Counted from the stretch's first letter, positions 43,676 through 52,869 are shown. The stretch: DNA of 64,000 bases from an uncultured Chryseobacterium sp. (GCA_913776245.1 CAJYLO010000027.1:48759-112758); one strand, 5' to 3'. A program made the numbers and translations. Notes: a model not told the origin generated them from the letters alone.

Positions 43676-46600
43676 TTATATTTTTTCAATTTCAACATTG
43701 AATTTTTCTTCATCTATCTCTATTTCTTCAAAATTTGAAAGTGAATTTACAAATTCTATTTTATCCGACAATACTTCTGAAGAAATATATGCTTGATTGT
43801 TAATAAATTCTTTTCTGAAAGGGCAAGATTCTTCTAATTGGATTGATATTCTGTCTGTTAATTCAAAATCTTTATCTTTTCTAAGATTCTGGATTCTGTT
43901 GATGAATTCTCTTGCAACGCCTTCAGCTTTCAATTCCTCCGTTAGCGTCAAATCTAATGCCACAGTTGTTTTTCCTTCGCTTGCCACAGTCCATCCCGGG
44001 ATGTCTTTGGTGGAGATTTCCACATCTTCAACCGTAATGTCATATCCTGACACATTTGCTTTTCCTGTTTTTTCCAGATCCGCAATCTGATCAGAACTGA
44101 AGTTGGAGATTTCTCCGGCAACGGTTTTCATATCTTTTCCAAGGCGTGATCCTAATGTTTTGAAATTCGGTTTGATCTGTTTTACAATAAGATGCGACGC
44201 TTCTTCTGCATTGATGAGTTGTAATTCCTTAACATTAACTTCCTGCTTGATGAGTTCGGAAACGGCTAAAATCTGCTCCTCTGTTTTTTTGTCAAGAACC
44301 GGAATCATCACTTTCTGAAGTGGCTGGCGAACTTTGATGTTTTCTTTTTTTCTTAATGAAAAAACCATAGAAGTAATTTGCTGAGCCAAATGGGTTTTCT
44401 CTACCAAATCCTGGTCAATCAGACTTTCATCTGCAACCGGGAAATCTGTCAGGTGAATGGAATTAACCAAGTTTCTTCCAGTCACTTTATTCAAATCCTG
44501 GAACAATTGATCCATAAAGAACGGCGCAATTGGTGCAGAAAGTTTGGCAACGGTTTCAAGACAAGTGTATAAAGTCTGGTAAGCAGAGATCTTATCATCG
44601 CTGTAATCACCTTTCCAGAAACGTCTTCTGCAAAGTCTTACGTACCAGTTTGAAAGATTATCATTCACAAAAGTGCTGATTTCTCTCGCAACTCTTGTCG
44701 GTTCATAATCTTCATATAATGCCTTAACGTCTTTGATTAAAAGATTGAGTTCGGATAAAATCCAACGGTCAATTTCCGGTCTGTCCTCAACGTCTTTTTC
44801 AGAATAATTAAATCCGTCAACATTCGCATACAGAGCGAAGAAAGAGTAGGTGTTGTAAAGTGTTCCGAAGAATTTTCTGCGCACTTCATCTATGCCTTCG
44901 ATGTCAAATTTCAGGTTTTCCCAAGGATTGGCGTTGGAAATCATATACCAGCGTGTCGCATCCGGTCCGTAAGTGGAAATCGTTTCAAACGGATCAATAG
45001 TATTACCTTTAGATTTTGACATTTTGATGCCATTTTTATCCAAAACAAGTCCGTTGCTCATTACATTTTTATAAGCTACAGAGTCGAAAACAGTTGTTGC
45101 GATTGCGTGCAAAGTATAAAACCAACCGCGAGTCTGATCTACACCTTCAGCGATGAAATCCGCCGGAAATGCTTTTTTGTTGTCAATCAGCTCCTTGTTT
45201 TCAAAAGGATAATGCAGCTGTGCATACGGCATCGATCCGGAATCAAACCACACATCAATCAGATCAGATTCACGCTTCATTGGTTTTCCGGACTCAGAAA
45301 CCAGCGTAATCTGATCCACAATATTTTTATGAAGATCTACTTTTGCATAGTTTTCTTCGGACATATTTCCGATTTCGAATCCTTTGAACGGATTTTCTTT
45401 CTGGAAACCTGCTTCGATAGATTTTTCGATAGCTTGGTATAACTCTTCGATAGAACCAATGATGACTTCCTCTTTTTTATCTTCCGTTCTCCAGATTGGC
45501 AACGGAATTCCCCAATATCTGGAGCGGGAAAGATTCCAGTCATTGGCGTTTTTCAGCCAGTTTCCGAAACGGCCTTCACCAGTGGATTTTGGTTTCCAGT
45601 TGATGGTTTCGTTCAGATCAAACATTCTGTCTTTTACATCTGTCACTTTGATGAACCAGGAATCCAATGGATAATACAATAAAGGCTCATCTGTTCTCCA
45701 GCTGTGCGGATAGCTGTGAACGTATTTTTCAACCTTGAAGGCTTTGTTTTCTTTTCTTAGTTTAAGTGCAATTCGTTCGTCAACAGACAGATAAACTTTT
45801 AAATCTGCAATGATGGATTTTAAATTCTCTTTCTGAATATTGAATTCGACATTCTTTTCATCGTCATTGAGATATTCAGACTTCACGTATTCATTAGCAA
45901 AACCATAGATTTCATCATTAACAACAGATAAGAATCGACCCTGCAGATCTACCAGAGGAACAGGATTTCCATTGTCATCCAGAACCAGCATTGGCGGAAC
46001 TTCCGGCGAAGCTTCTTTCGCCACTTTCGCATCATCCGCACCAAAAGTCGGTGCAGTATGAACGATTCCGGTTCCGTCTTCCGTTGTCACAAAATCTCCT
46101 GAAATTACTCTAAATGCATTTTCCGGATTTTGATAAGGTTTGGCGTAATCTAAAAGTTGTTCATATCTAATCCCAACCAAATCCGCACCTTTGAATTCAG
46201 CTAAAATCTGATAAGGAATAGTTTTGCTTTCTGAAGTGTAGTTGGCGAAATCTTCATCGGTTCCTTCTACAAATTTCTTCCCGAATTGTTTTCCTGTCAA
46301 AGCTTTTGCTAAAACGATATTGATCGGTTCAGAAGTATATTGATTGAACGTTTTCACTAAGACATAATCGATTTTTGGACCAACGGTCAATGCTGTGTTG
46401 GAAGGTAAAGTCCAGGGCGTCGTGGTCCAGGCCAGGAAATGAACATCGCCAAAACCTTGTAAAAATGATGGCAGCGATTCCGGTAAAGTCTTGAACTGTG
46501 CAACTACAGTTGTGTCTGTTACATCGCGGTACGCTCCGGGTTGATTCACTTCGTGAGAGGACAATCCCGTTCCCGCTTTCGGAGAATAAGGCTGGATGGT

Positions 46601-47131
46601 GTATCCTTTGTAAATCAAACCTTTATTGTAGATCTGCTTCAACAGCCACCAAACCGACTCCATATATTTTGGTTTGTAGGTGATGTAAGGATTTTCCATA
46701 TCCACCCAATACCCGATTTTTTCGGTCATATCGTTCCACACATCGGTGTAACGCATTACGGCATTTCTACATGCTTCGTTATATTCTTCAATCGTGATTT
46801 TTTTGCCGATGTCTTCTTTGGTAATGCCTAATTCTTTCTCAACACCCAGTTCTACAGGAAGTCCGTGCGTGTCCCAGCCGGCTTTACGGAAAACCTGCTT
46901 TCCGTTTTGGGTCTGGTATCTGCAGAAAATATCCTTAATCGCTCTTGCCATTACGTGGTGAATTCCCGGCATTCCGTTGGCGGAAGGCGGTCCTTCATAA
47001 AAAACAAACTCCGGTTGTCCTTGGCGGATTTCCACGGATTTTCTGAAAGTGTCATTGTTTTTCCAGAATTCTGCAATGGTTTTGGCAGTTTCGGTAAGGT
47101 TGAGGTTTTTGTATTCTGCGAACTTATTCAT
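43676..47131 (-). CDS. ileS: Isoleucine--tRNA ligase
   Basis: This 1151-aa class I synthetase charges tRNA-Ile. I use the ATG at 47131 (MNKFAEYKNLNL); a TTG two codons upstream is unneeded. The HIGH motif is PGIHHVMARA near residue 60, and the KMSKS motif is IKMSKSKGN near 690. The editing domain (TTTPWTLPSNTALTVGP) lies between about 190 and 400. The long form with a C-terminal anticodon-binding region fits the eukaryote-like IleS type common in Bacteroidota. It is divergent from topA. Confidence 0.96.
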   Translation of the reverse strand: MNKFAEYKNLNLTETAKTIAEFWKNNDTFRKSVEIRQGQPEFVFYEGPPSANGMPGIHHVMARAIKDIFCRYQTQNGKQVFRKAGWDTHGLPVELGVEKELGITKEDIGKKITIEEYNEACRNAVMRYTDVWNDMTEKIGYWVDMENPYITYKPKYMESVWWLLKQIYNKGLIYKGYTIQPYSPKAGTGLSSHEVNQPGAYRDVTDTTVVAQFKTLPESLPSFLQGFGDVHFLAWTTTPWTLPSNTALTVGPKIDYVLVKTFNQYTSEPINIVLAKALTGKQFGKKFVEGTDEDFANYTSESKTIPYQILAEFKGADLVGIRYEQLLDYAKPYQNPENAFRVISGDFVTTEDGTGIVHTAPTFGADDAKVAKEASPEVPPMLVLDDNGNPVPLVDLQGRFLSVVNDEIYGFANEYVKSEYLNDDEKNVEFNIQKENLKSIIADLKVYLSVDERIALKLRKENKAFKVEKYVHSYPHSWRTDEPLLYYPLDSWFIKVTDVKDRMFDLNETINWKPKSTGEGRFGNWLKNANDWNLSRSRYWGIPLPIWRTEDKKEEVIIGSIEELYQAIEKSIEAGFQKENPFKGFEIGNMSEENYAKVDLHKNIVDQITLVSESGKPMKRESDLIDVWFDSGSMPYAQLHYPFENKELIDNKKAFPADFIAEGVDQTRGWFYTLHAIATTVFDSVAYKNVMSNGLVLDKNGIKMSKSKGNTIDPFETISTYGPDATRWYMISNANPWENLKFDIEGIDEVRRKFFGTLYNTYSFFALYANVDGFNYSEKDVEDRPEIDRWILSELNLLIKDVKALYEDYEPTRVAREISTFVNDNLSNWYVRLCRRRFWKGDYSDDKISAYQTLYTCLETVAKLSAPIAPFFMDQLFQDLNKVTGRNLVNSIHLTDFPVADESLIDQDLVEKTHLAQQITSMVFSLRKKENIKVRQPLQKVMIPVLDKKTEEQILAVSELIKQEVNVKELQLINAEEASHLIVKQIKPNFKTLGSRLGKDMKTVAGEISNFSSDQIADLEKTGKANVSGYDITVEDVEISTKDIPGWTVASEGKTTVALDLTLTEELKAEGVAREFINRIQNLRKDKDFELTDRISIQLEESCPFRKEFINNQAYISSEVLSDKIEFVNSLSNFEEIEIDEEKFNVEIEKI

Positions 47132-47299
47132 TATCAACGTCTAAAAATCGTGTTCTTTATTTATTAAGTCTGCGAATTTAGTGAAAAAAGTAGATATTTA
47201 TAGTGATAAGTCCTGTAATTTTAAGCTAAAACTCAACAATATATATAAGGTATAGACATCAGAAATCAGTTTTGCGGAATTTGATAATAAAAAAACTCC

Positions 47300-47307
47300 T
47301 ACTTTTG
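47300..47307 (+). promoter_or_regulatory. Candidate -7 element of topA
   Basis: TACTTTTG fits TANNTTTG exactly, 16 bp before the ATG at 47324. No TTTG stands at the ideal upstream distance, so the match is partial. Confidence 0.4.
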
Positions 47308-47323
47308 CAAAAATTTTTCTAGG

Positions 47324-49864
47324 ATGCCAAAAAATTTAGTCATCGTCGAGTCTCCGGCAAAAGCAAAAACGATTCAGAAATATTTAGGTAAGGATTACGA
47401 GGTCAAGTCCAGCTTTGGGCATATCCGTGATCTGCCTAAAAAAGGGATGGGAATTGATCTTTCCAATTTCACGCCTGATTACGAAGTTTCTGCTGATAAG
47501 AAGAAGCTGGTAGCGGAACTGAAGAGCGCTGTCAAAGGTGCGGAAATGGTCTGGCTCGCTTCCGATGAAGACCGCGAAGGAGAAGCGATTGCCTGGCATC
47601 TTGCCGAAGAATTAAAATTAAAGCCGGAAAACAGGAAACGAATTGTATTCCATGAGATTACAAAAAATGCCATTCTAAAGGCGATCGAAAATCCGAGAGA
47701 TATTGATCAGAATTTGGTAAATGCTCAGCAGGCAAGACGGGTTCTGGACAGGATTGTAGGTTTCGAGATGTCGCCGGTGCTTTGGAAAAAAGTAAAAACC
47801 GGATTGTCGGCAGGCAGAGTTCAGTCGGTTGCAGTAAGATTAATTGTCGAGAGAGAGAAAGAGATCCGTGAATTTGTACCGAAGCCGAGCTTCAAAGTAG
47901 AAGGTGTTTTTCTCAATGACGGTAAACAGGAAATTGCAGCCAAGCTGAAAAAAGATTTTGAGAAGGAATCAGATGCCGAAAAATTCCTGGAGCAATCCAA
48001 ATCCACAGAATTCAAAGTGCTGAATGTAGAAACCAAGCCGGGAACCAGAACAGCATCGGCTCCGTTTACAACTTCCACTTTACAGCAGGAAGCTTCGTCA
48101 AGACTGGGTTATGGTGTAACCACGACAATGCGCTTGGCTCAAAGACTTTATGAGGAAGGATTCATCACTTATATGAGAACGGATTCCGTGAATCTCTCGC
48201 AGGAAGCGATCAACGGAGCAAAAGCACAGATCATTTCAGAATACGGCGAAAATTATTCTAAACCAAGAAATTATACCACAAAATCTTCTTCTGCTCAGGA
48301 AGCACACGAGGCCATCCGTCCGACCGATTTCTCAGTGAAATCAATCAGTGATGTGCAGCTGAACAAGCTGTATCAGCTGATCTACAGGAGAACGCTGGCG
48401 TCCCAGATGGAAAATGCCAAAATCGAAAAAACGGTGATTGAGATCGGGAACCCGAAATTACCGCAGCATTTTGAAGCTCAGGGAGAAGTGATTATTTTCG
48501 ATGGTTTCCTGAAGGCTTACGGCATCGTGAAAACAGAAGATGATGACGATGAAAGCAATGAAAAGCTTTTGCCAAAAGTAAAAGTGGGAGAAATCCTTGA
48601 CTATAAAACGATCACCGCTACGGAAAAATTCACAAGGCCGTCTGCAAGATTTACGGAAGCAGGATTGGTGAAGAAGCTGGAAGAACTGGGAATCGGCCGT
48701 CCATCCACTTATGCACCCACGATCCAGACGATCCAGAACCGTGAGTATGTGGATAAAAGAGAAATAGAACCGCAGACAAGAGAGATCATTAAGATGACAT
48801 TGGGCAAATCCGGTGTGAAGAAAGAAGTTCTCGAAGAGAAGTTTGGCGGTGATAAAAATAAATTCGTTCCAACCGATATCGGCGAAGTGGTGAATGACTT
48901 CTTAACCGATAATTTTGCAGAGATCCTGGACTACGGTTTCACTGCAAGAGTGGAAGAAGGCTTTGACGAGATTGCCAATGGCGACCAGAAGTGGAAGGAA
49001 ATGATGACGGATTTCTACTCCAAGTTCCACCCGAGAATTGAGGATGTGGAAGAAAATGCAGACAGGGCAACAGGCGAAAGAATCCTGGGTGTAGACCCGA
49101 AATCCGGCAAGAATGTCCACGCCAGGATCGGAAGATTCGGGCCGATGATCCAGATCGGGGAGCAGGATGATGAGGAGAAACCGACATTCGCTTCACTGAT
49201 GTCCAACCAAAATATCGCTACCATTACACTGGAGGAAGCTCTGGAGCTGTTTAAGCTGCCGTTTGACCTTCAGGAAGTGGACGGTCAGCCGGTGTCTGTA
49301 GGTGTTGGGAGATTCGGGCCTTATGTGAAATGGGGCGAAACGTTTATCAGTATTCCTAAAGGCGAAGATCCGCTGTCCGTGAATCAGGAAAGAGCAGAAG
49401 AGATCATCAGCGAAAAGAAAAGAGCTGATGCGCCAATTGCTACTTATAAAGGCGAACCTGTGACCAAAGGAACCGGAAGATTCGGGCCATTTATTAAATA
49501 CCAAAGTATCTTTGTGAATGTGCCGAAACGCTATGACTTCGACAATCTTTCCCAAAGCGATATCAATGAACTGATCGATGCCAAGCTGGACAAAGAAGCC
49601 AACCGCTACATCCAGCAGTGGGAAAAAGAAAAAATCGCCATCGAGAATGGCCGTTGGGGACCATTTATCAAATTTGGAAAAGCGAATTTTAAGATCCCGA
49701 AAAAGAAAGATGATACCAAGTACGAAGCCGATGAGCTGAAAGACATCTCTCTGGATGAAGTGAAAAAATGGATCACGGCACAGGATCCGAAAGCTTTTGC
49801 CGAAAAGAAAAAGCCAGCCGCTAAAAAACCGGCTGCGAAAAAAGCACCGGCGAAGAAGAAGTAA
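47324..49864 (+). CDS. topA: DNA topoisomerase I
   Basis: This 846-aa enzyme relaxes negative supercoils. The TOPRIM domain is at residues 1-130 (LVIVESPAKAKTIQKYLG, ASDEDREGEAIAWH). The active-site Tyr is in FITYMRTDS near residue 286. The C-terminus carries four GRFGP-type repeats instead of zinc fingers (GRFGPMIQIGE, GRFGPYVKWGE, GRFGPFIKYQ, GRWGPFIKFGK), a form typical of Bacteroidota, and a Lys/Ala/Pro-rich tail (KPAAKKPAAKKAPAKKK) that may bind DNA. A strong terminator follows. Confidence 0.96.
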   Translation: MPKNLVIVESPAKAKTIQKYLGKDYEVKSSFGHIRDLPKKGMGIDLSNFTPDYEVSADKKKLVAELKSAVKGAEMVWLASDEDREGEAIAWHLAEELKLKPENRKRIVFHEITKNAILKAIENPRDIDQNLVNAQQARRVLDRIVGFEMSPVLWKKVKTGLSAGRVQSVAVRLIVEREKEIREFVPKPSFKVEGVFLNDGKQEIAAKLKKDFEKESDAEKFLEQSKSTEFKVLNVETKPGTRTASAPFTTSTLQQEASSRLGYGVTTTMRLAQRLYEEGFITYMRTDSVNLSQEAINGAKAQIISEYGENYSKPRNYTTKSSSAQEAHEAIRPTDFSVKSISDVQLNKLYQLIYRRTLASQMENAKIEKTVIEIGNPKLPQHFEAQGEVIIFDGFLKAYGIVKTEDDDDESNEKLLPKVKVGEILDYKTITATEKFTRPSARFTEAGLVKKLEELGIGRPSTYAPTIQTIQNREYVDKREIEPQTREIIKMTLGKSGVKKEVLEEKFGGDKNKFVPTDIGEVVNDFLTDNFAEILDYGFTARVEEGFDEIANGDQKWKEMMTDFYSKFHPRIEDVEENADRATGERILGVDPKSGKNVHARIGRFGPMIQIGEQDDEEKPTFASLMSNQNIATITLEEALELFKLPFDLQEVDGQPVSVGVGRFGPYVKWGETFISIPKGEDPLSVNQERAEEIISEKKRADAPIATYKGEPVTKGTGRFGPFIKYQSIFVNVPKRYDFDNLSQSDINELIDAKLDKEANRYIQQWEKEKIAIENGRWGPFIKFGKANFKIPKKKDDTKYEADELKDISLDEVKKWITAQDPKAFAEKKKPAAKKPAAKKAPAKKK

Positions 49865-49887
49865 ATGTTTATTCTATATAAATAATT

Positions 49888-49926
49888 AACCCTTTCTTAG
49901 TTTCAAACTCTGAAAGGGTTTTTTGT
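49888..49926 (+). terminator. Terminator of topA
   Basis: AACCCTTTC and GAAAGGGTT form a perfect 9-bp stem with a 15-nt loop. A T-run follows. Confidence 0.85.
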
Positions 49927-50010
49927 TGCTGATTAGCAGTTTTGATGTTGGCTAAAAATCAGGAAAATTTGCGGAGCGGGTAATTATAATCTGTGCTTTT
50001 TTATATCAGT

Positions 50011-50029
50011 CACGGATTACAAATCCGCG
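50011..50029. repeat. REP-like palindrome
   Basis: CGGATT (50013-50018), ACA, AATCCG (50022-50027) in the context CACGGATTACAAATCCGCG. From memory, this sequence recurs in flavobacterial genomes near REP elements and RAYT transposases. No transposase is present here. Confidence 0.4.
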
Positions 50030-50039
50030 ACATCGAGTT

Positions 50040-50840
50040 TTAATCATTTCGTACTTCCCATTGAAATAATACGTCATTGTCATATAATTCCAGTAATTTA
50101 ATTAGAATACAAAATGTCGCATTGCTTGGTTTAACGATAGCTATTTCGCCCTTGTGAAGTCTTGCATAGTGACTTGGAAATCTAAATACCATTGGGTCTG
50201 TAATGTCTGAGAAGTTTGTAGCTCCTGCCGCAACTCTTACAGCTCCGTTTTCACTTAATAAGTCCACAATTCCATGATTTGTTTGTAAGGCGTTCCATTG
50301 AATATTAATCGTTCTAACATCTTTTTCTGAAAATTGAACCTGTAAATGAGTTCCACTATGTACAACTGGAATTCGTCTTTTTCCTGCGCCAATTAATTTA
50401 TGAATATCACCGTATTCAAATGTTTCTTCTTCAACAGCTTTTCTTAATTTACGATTGAAAAATGAGACACTAATTTTATTTTCGAGTAATTTACGATAAC
50501 CTTCAGAATAAATAGTTCCGTTAGGGTCTAATACTCCGATTACAGCTTCTCTAATTCCTGATTTTATTATTAGGTCTGCACAGCATTCTGTAATTTGTTC
50601 TTGATGAATGGTCACACAAGGTTCCAATGTCGTATGAATAGTTGCATCTTGTAAATCGTCTTTACTTAGCTTTTCGATAGCAACTCTTTCTGCATGAGTT
50701 CCTTTCTTCTCTCCTCTATAACCTGTAGAAAGTAGAATACCACTTTTTGAAATTACGGCTCCAACACGCGGAAATTCAATACACTTCAAATGTTCTTCAA
50801 TAGCAATTTTCATTAAGTCGGTATTGGAATATTTCGTCAT
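50040..50840 (-). CDS. Cytidine-deaminase-like protein with an unknown C-terminal domain
   Basis: This 266-aa protein has a zinc-dependent deaminase domain at residues 1-150. The HAE motif is in GTHAERVAIEKL at about residue 49, and the PCxxC-type zinc site is in LEPCVTIHQEQITECC, with a spacing wider than the usual PCxxC. The GVLDPNGTIYSEGY stretch resembles RibD-type or dCMP deaminases. Residues 150-266 do not match any family I recognise (GAGKRRIPVVHSGTHLQVQF, VFRFPSHYARLHKGEIAIV). Possible roles are nucleotide deamination or base-modification defence. It is in the accessory patch downstream of topA, convergent with it, and is not part of a visible operon. Confidence 0.7.
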   Translation of the reverse strand: MTKYSNTDLMKIAIEEHLKCIEFPRVGAVISKSGILLSTGYRGEKKGTHAERVAIEKLSKDDLQDATIHTTLEPCVTIHQEQITECCADLIIKSGIREAVIGVLDPNGTIYSEGYRKLLENKISVSFFNRKLRKAVEEETFEYGDIHKLIGAGKRRIPVVHSGTHLQVQFSEKDVRTINIQWNALQTNHGIVDLLSENGAVRVAAGATNFSDITDPMVFRFPSHYARLHKGEIAIVKPSNATFCILIKLLELYDNDVLFQWEVRND

Positions 50841-50903
50841 TCTATGTATTTGCCTTTAAAATTCATTCTGTCATTTAGTTTGTGTCTGTCTCCAAAACTT
50901 GAA

Positions 50904-51030
50904 GCTAACGGTTCTGGGCTTTGCGATGGTGGGACAATCGAAGCACTAATCTTCAATTTTGTACAACAGTTGAATCGAAGAACTGCCGTTGAACTTTGCG
51001 GTTTCGCCCCATTGCAAACCCCTTGTTGGC
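50904..51030. repeat. attC-like 127-bp imperfect inverted repeat
   Basis: GCTAAC (50904-50909) faces GTTGGC (51025-51030). Next to them GGCTTTGCGATGGTGGG faces CGCCCCATTGCAAACCCC with mismatches. On the minus strand the ends AGCCAAC and GTTAGCT each differ from the integron attC core consensus by one symmetric base. It begins 11 bp after the stop of the secreted gene at 51042, where a cassette attC would lie. Confidence 0.5.
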
Positions 51031-51041
51031 TGTAGTTTTTT

Positions 51042-51410
51042 CTACTCAGTTCTTTGTTTTTTGTTTCTCAATAAATAATGATAAACATTTTGATTTCCAA
51101 CCGAAATTGCATAAGCTGTTACAAATTCAAAACCGTTCTTTGACATAAAATTTAAAGCATCAACCATTGAATTAAAGTCTATTGCTTTACCATCTTCATC
51201 TTTAACAATTGTTTCTTTTCCACTTGAAAAAAATTTAGTTCTTTGTCCAAAATCAAGTTCAATTGTAAGTTTTGTTGTTAGTAATTTTGATGTTCCAACA
51301 ATGCGTACATATTCAACATCAATATCTTTTAAAGGGATGTCATTTACAGTTTGAGCTTTTATTGTCAAGTTACAGACAAAAATTATAACAAAAAGTAATA
51401 ATTTCTTCAT
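51042..51410 (-). CDS. Small secreted hypothetical protein (second of pair)
   Basis: This 122-aa protein has a signal peptide (MKKLLLFVIIFVCNLTIKAQ). The mature part has DIDVEYVRIVGTSKLLTTKL and DFNSMVDALNFMSKNGFEFVTAYAI segments and ends in a charged tail. I do not recognise it. It follows the gene at 51414 by 3 bp, so the two are cotranscribed, and the attC-like repeat lies right behind it. Confidence 0.7.
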   Translation of the reverse strand: MKKLLLFVIIFVCNLTIKAQTVNDIPLKDIDVEYVRIVGTSKLLTTKLTIELDFGQRTKFFSSGKETIVKDEDGKAIDFNSMVDALNFMSKNGFEFVTAYAISVGNQNVYHYLLRNKKQRTE

Positions 51411-51413
51411 TTT

Positions 51414-51968
51414 TTATTTTTTAAGTTCGTCTATTTTATTTTTTGCTTCTGTAAAAGCAGTTTCAATTGTATCTCCGTTGTCAATAAATAAAGTGTTGTC
51501 TGAACCATATTTTTCAAGTTTTATGTACCAACTGGCTTTCCCTCCACTTATAAAATAACCAACTTGAAATCCATCAACTGTAACGAATTTATTTTCCATA
51601 TAGTCAGGATTTGCAGAAACATCATTTGCAACATCGGTTTTTAAAACTTTTAAAGCTTTCAAAATTTCTGTCAAGTCACTGTATTCAATTGAAGCAGTAT
51701 TGCTACTATACTTTCCTTCTTTTTCTATTTGATAAAAGAATGCGGAAGTTGTTCCGTTAGTGATTTTTCTAATTCTTGTTTGAGCTGAACTATAAGTTGC
51801 TTTTAGATTTGGAAGTTTTGTGTCTACAAATTTTGTGATACTTCCTGTTTTGGATGCAAAAACTTCCATTTTTGTTTTAGCATTTTCAGCTTCTTTTTTT
51901 ACGTCTTGTCCGTAAGTTGCAACTGACATAATTGTCAATATTGAAATAAGGAAAAATTTTCTTACCAT
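51414..51968 (-). CDS. Small secreted hypothetical protein (first of pair)
   Basis: This 184-aa protein has a signal peptide (MVRKFFLISILTIMSVATYGQ). An alpha-helical start (KKEAENAKTKMEVFASKTGS) is followed by mixed strands (ISGGKASWYIKLEKYG). The family is unknown to me. It is the promoter-proximal gene of the pair and has an internal KKEAENAK-type coiled coil; both genes may act together outside the cytoplasm. Confidence 0.7.
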   Translation of the reverse strand: MVRKFFLISILTIMSVATYGQDVKKEAENAKTKMEVFASKTGSITKFVDTKLPNLKATYSSAQTRIRKITNGTTSAFFYQIEKEGKYSSNTASIEYSDLTEILKALKVLKTDVANDVSANPDYMENKFVTVDGFQVGYFISGGKASWYIKLEKYGSDNTLFIDNGDTIETAFTEAKNKIDELKK

Positions 51969-52068
51969 CTGTTTTTTGGTTAGTTAATAATTTATTTTGC
52001 TAATGTAAAAATATAATTTTGTGCTTCATTACGGAAAACCGTATTTGGATACGAAACTTTGTTAAAAT

Positions 52069-52079
52069 TACAGCCAACA
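52069..52079 (+). repeat. Half-site matching the attC-like repeat end
   Basis: TACAGCCAACA is identical to the minus strand at 51024-51034. The two copies face each other, flanking the pair of secreted genes. AGTGCTTC occurs near both. The site is only a partial copy of the left element. Confidence 0.5.
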
Positions 52080-52165
52080 CCCAAATATACGCAGTGCTTC
52101 AATATAATATCCGATTGCGCATCCTCAAAATATTGGACGCTAAACGCAATTTTCTCTCACCGAAG

Positions 52166-52345
52166 TCTGATTTCACACCACCAACCTCTGATTTCAGTCT
52201 TTATCCTCTGTTTTCAGAGGATCATTGTCTGAATTCAGACAAAAACGAGTCTTTTTTACTCTTCGGAGAGTATTTTTTACTCATCGCCTAGTGTTTTTAC
52301 TCGCCGTTGAGTATTTTATACTCAAAAACGACTCTTTTATACCCG
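52166..52345. repeat. 21-bp periodic array of short palindromic motifs
   Basis: TCTGATTTCA-type motifs start at 52166, 52187, 52207 and 52228, and GAGT...ACTC motifs (a small hairpin, as in GAGTATTTTATACTC) start at 52247, 52268, 52289 and 52309, then a degenerate one near 52330. The spacing is 19-21 bp throughout, about two helical turns. The two motif classes occupy the left and right halves of the array. Confidence 0.6.
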
Positions 52346-52369
52346 CTGCCGAGTCCAAAAGAGTCGTTT
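52326..52369 (-). terminator. Terminator of the hypothetical gene at 52390
   Basis: AAACGACTCTTTT and AAAAGAGTCGTTT form a perfect 13-bp stem. On the minus strand five T follow. It may be the end of the periodic array recruited as a terminator. Confidence 0.65.
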
Positions 52370-52389
52370 GAATGTTGTAAACCTAGATT

Positions 52390-52869
52390 TTACTCTGTGT
52401 CAGGTTTCTTTTTGGCACCTCTCTTCGTAAATCTGGCGCTGAGGTCTTCGTAGATTGGTTTGGCGGTGGCCACCCCTTTGGCTGCGGCTTCTTTCACAGC
52501 GCCATAATAGAGCAGTGCTGCCAGCAGCGCCTCGTTTCCCGCAATGGTAATGGTGTCGTCCAGGTCGGAGAATAGCTGTTGGGACAGGTTGCGGAGCGGT
52601 GAAAGGCCTGTAACTACGGCAACATCCTTGATGAACTCCGGTTTGTCCATGTAGCTGGGCGTAAATTCGGAATTAGTTTCGGTGTAATCTTCAACTTTCT
52701 GAACAGTTGCGACTGTCTTGTCGCCCATTTTGAAAATTGATTTTTTCCCGCCTGGTGCAATAGCCTGCAGGTAGGGCGCTAATAGGGTGCGGGATTCTTG
52801 CAGGTTTTCTGTTACTTTTTCGATAACGGACTGAGGAATGTCGATGCTGATCTGATTTTTTGTGCTCAT
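52390..52869 (-). CDS. Conserved hypothetical protein (Bacteroidota)
   Basis: This 159-aa protein has no signal peptide or membrane helix. It starts MSTKNQISIDIPQSVIEKV, has a helical middle (TLLAPYLQAIAPGGKK, SPLRNLSQQLFSDLDD) and ends with a Lys-rich tail (ARFTKRGAKKKPDTE). I recall similar proteins across Bacteroidota but no function. It lies next to the periodic array and is otherwise alone. Confidence 0.7.
   Translation of the reverse strand: MSTKNQISIDIPQSVIEKVTENLQESRTLLAPYLQAIAPGGKKSIFKMGDKTVATVQKVEDYTETNSEFTPSYMDKPEFIKDVAVVTGLSPLRNLSQQLFSDLDDTITIAGNEALLAALLYYGAVKEAAAKGVATAKPIYEDLSARFTKRGAKKKPDTE

Larger units (their letters stand above)
51969..52389. other. 421-bp region with a half-site and a 21-bp periodic array
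   Basis: No convincing gene is present. A short open frame (52019-52291) runs across the stretch but has no start context and is probably an accident of the 21-bp (7-codon) period. The region holds the TACAGCCAACA half-site at 52069, the periodic array at 52166-52345 and the terminator hairpin of the gene at 52390, each listed separately. Confidence 0.5.

Noticed and set aside
46498..47167. Several 60-100-codon plus-strand frames opposite ileS
   Set aside because: All are shadows of the ileS frame, with no promoter or family match.
52019..52291. 90-codon plus-strand frame over the half-site and the array
   Set aside because: No plausible start or family, and its heptad pattern follows from the 21-bp DNA period. 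I could not exclude a decayed repeat-protein gene.
52166..52345. Possible CRISPR array
   Set aside because: The units are only 21 bp with no variable spacers and the motif changes along the array; no cas gene is near.
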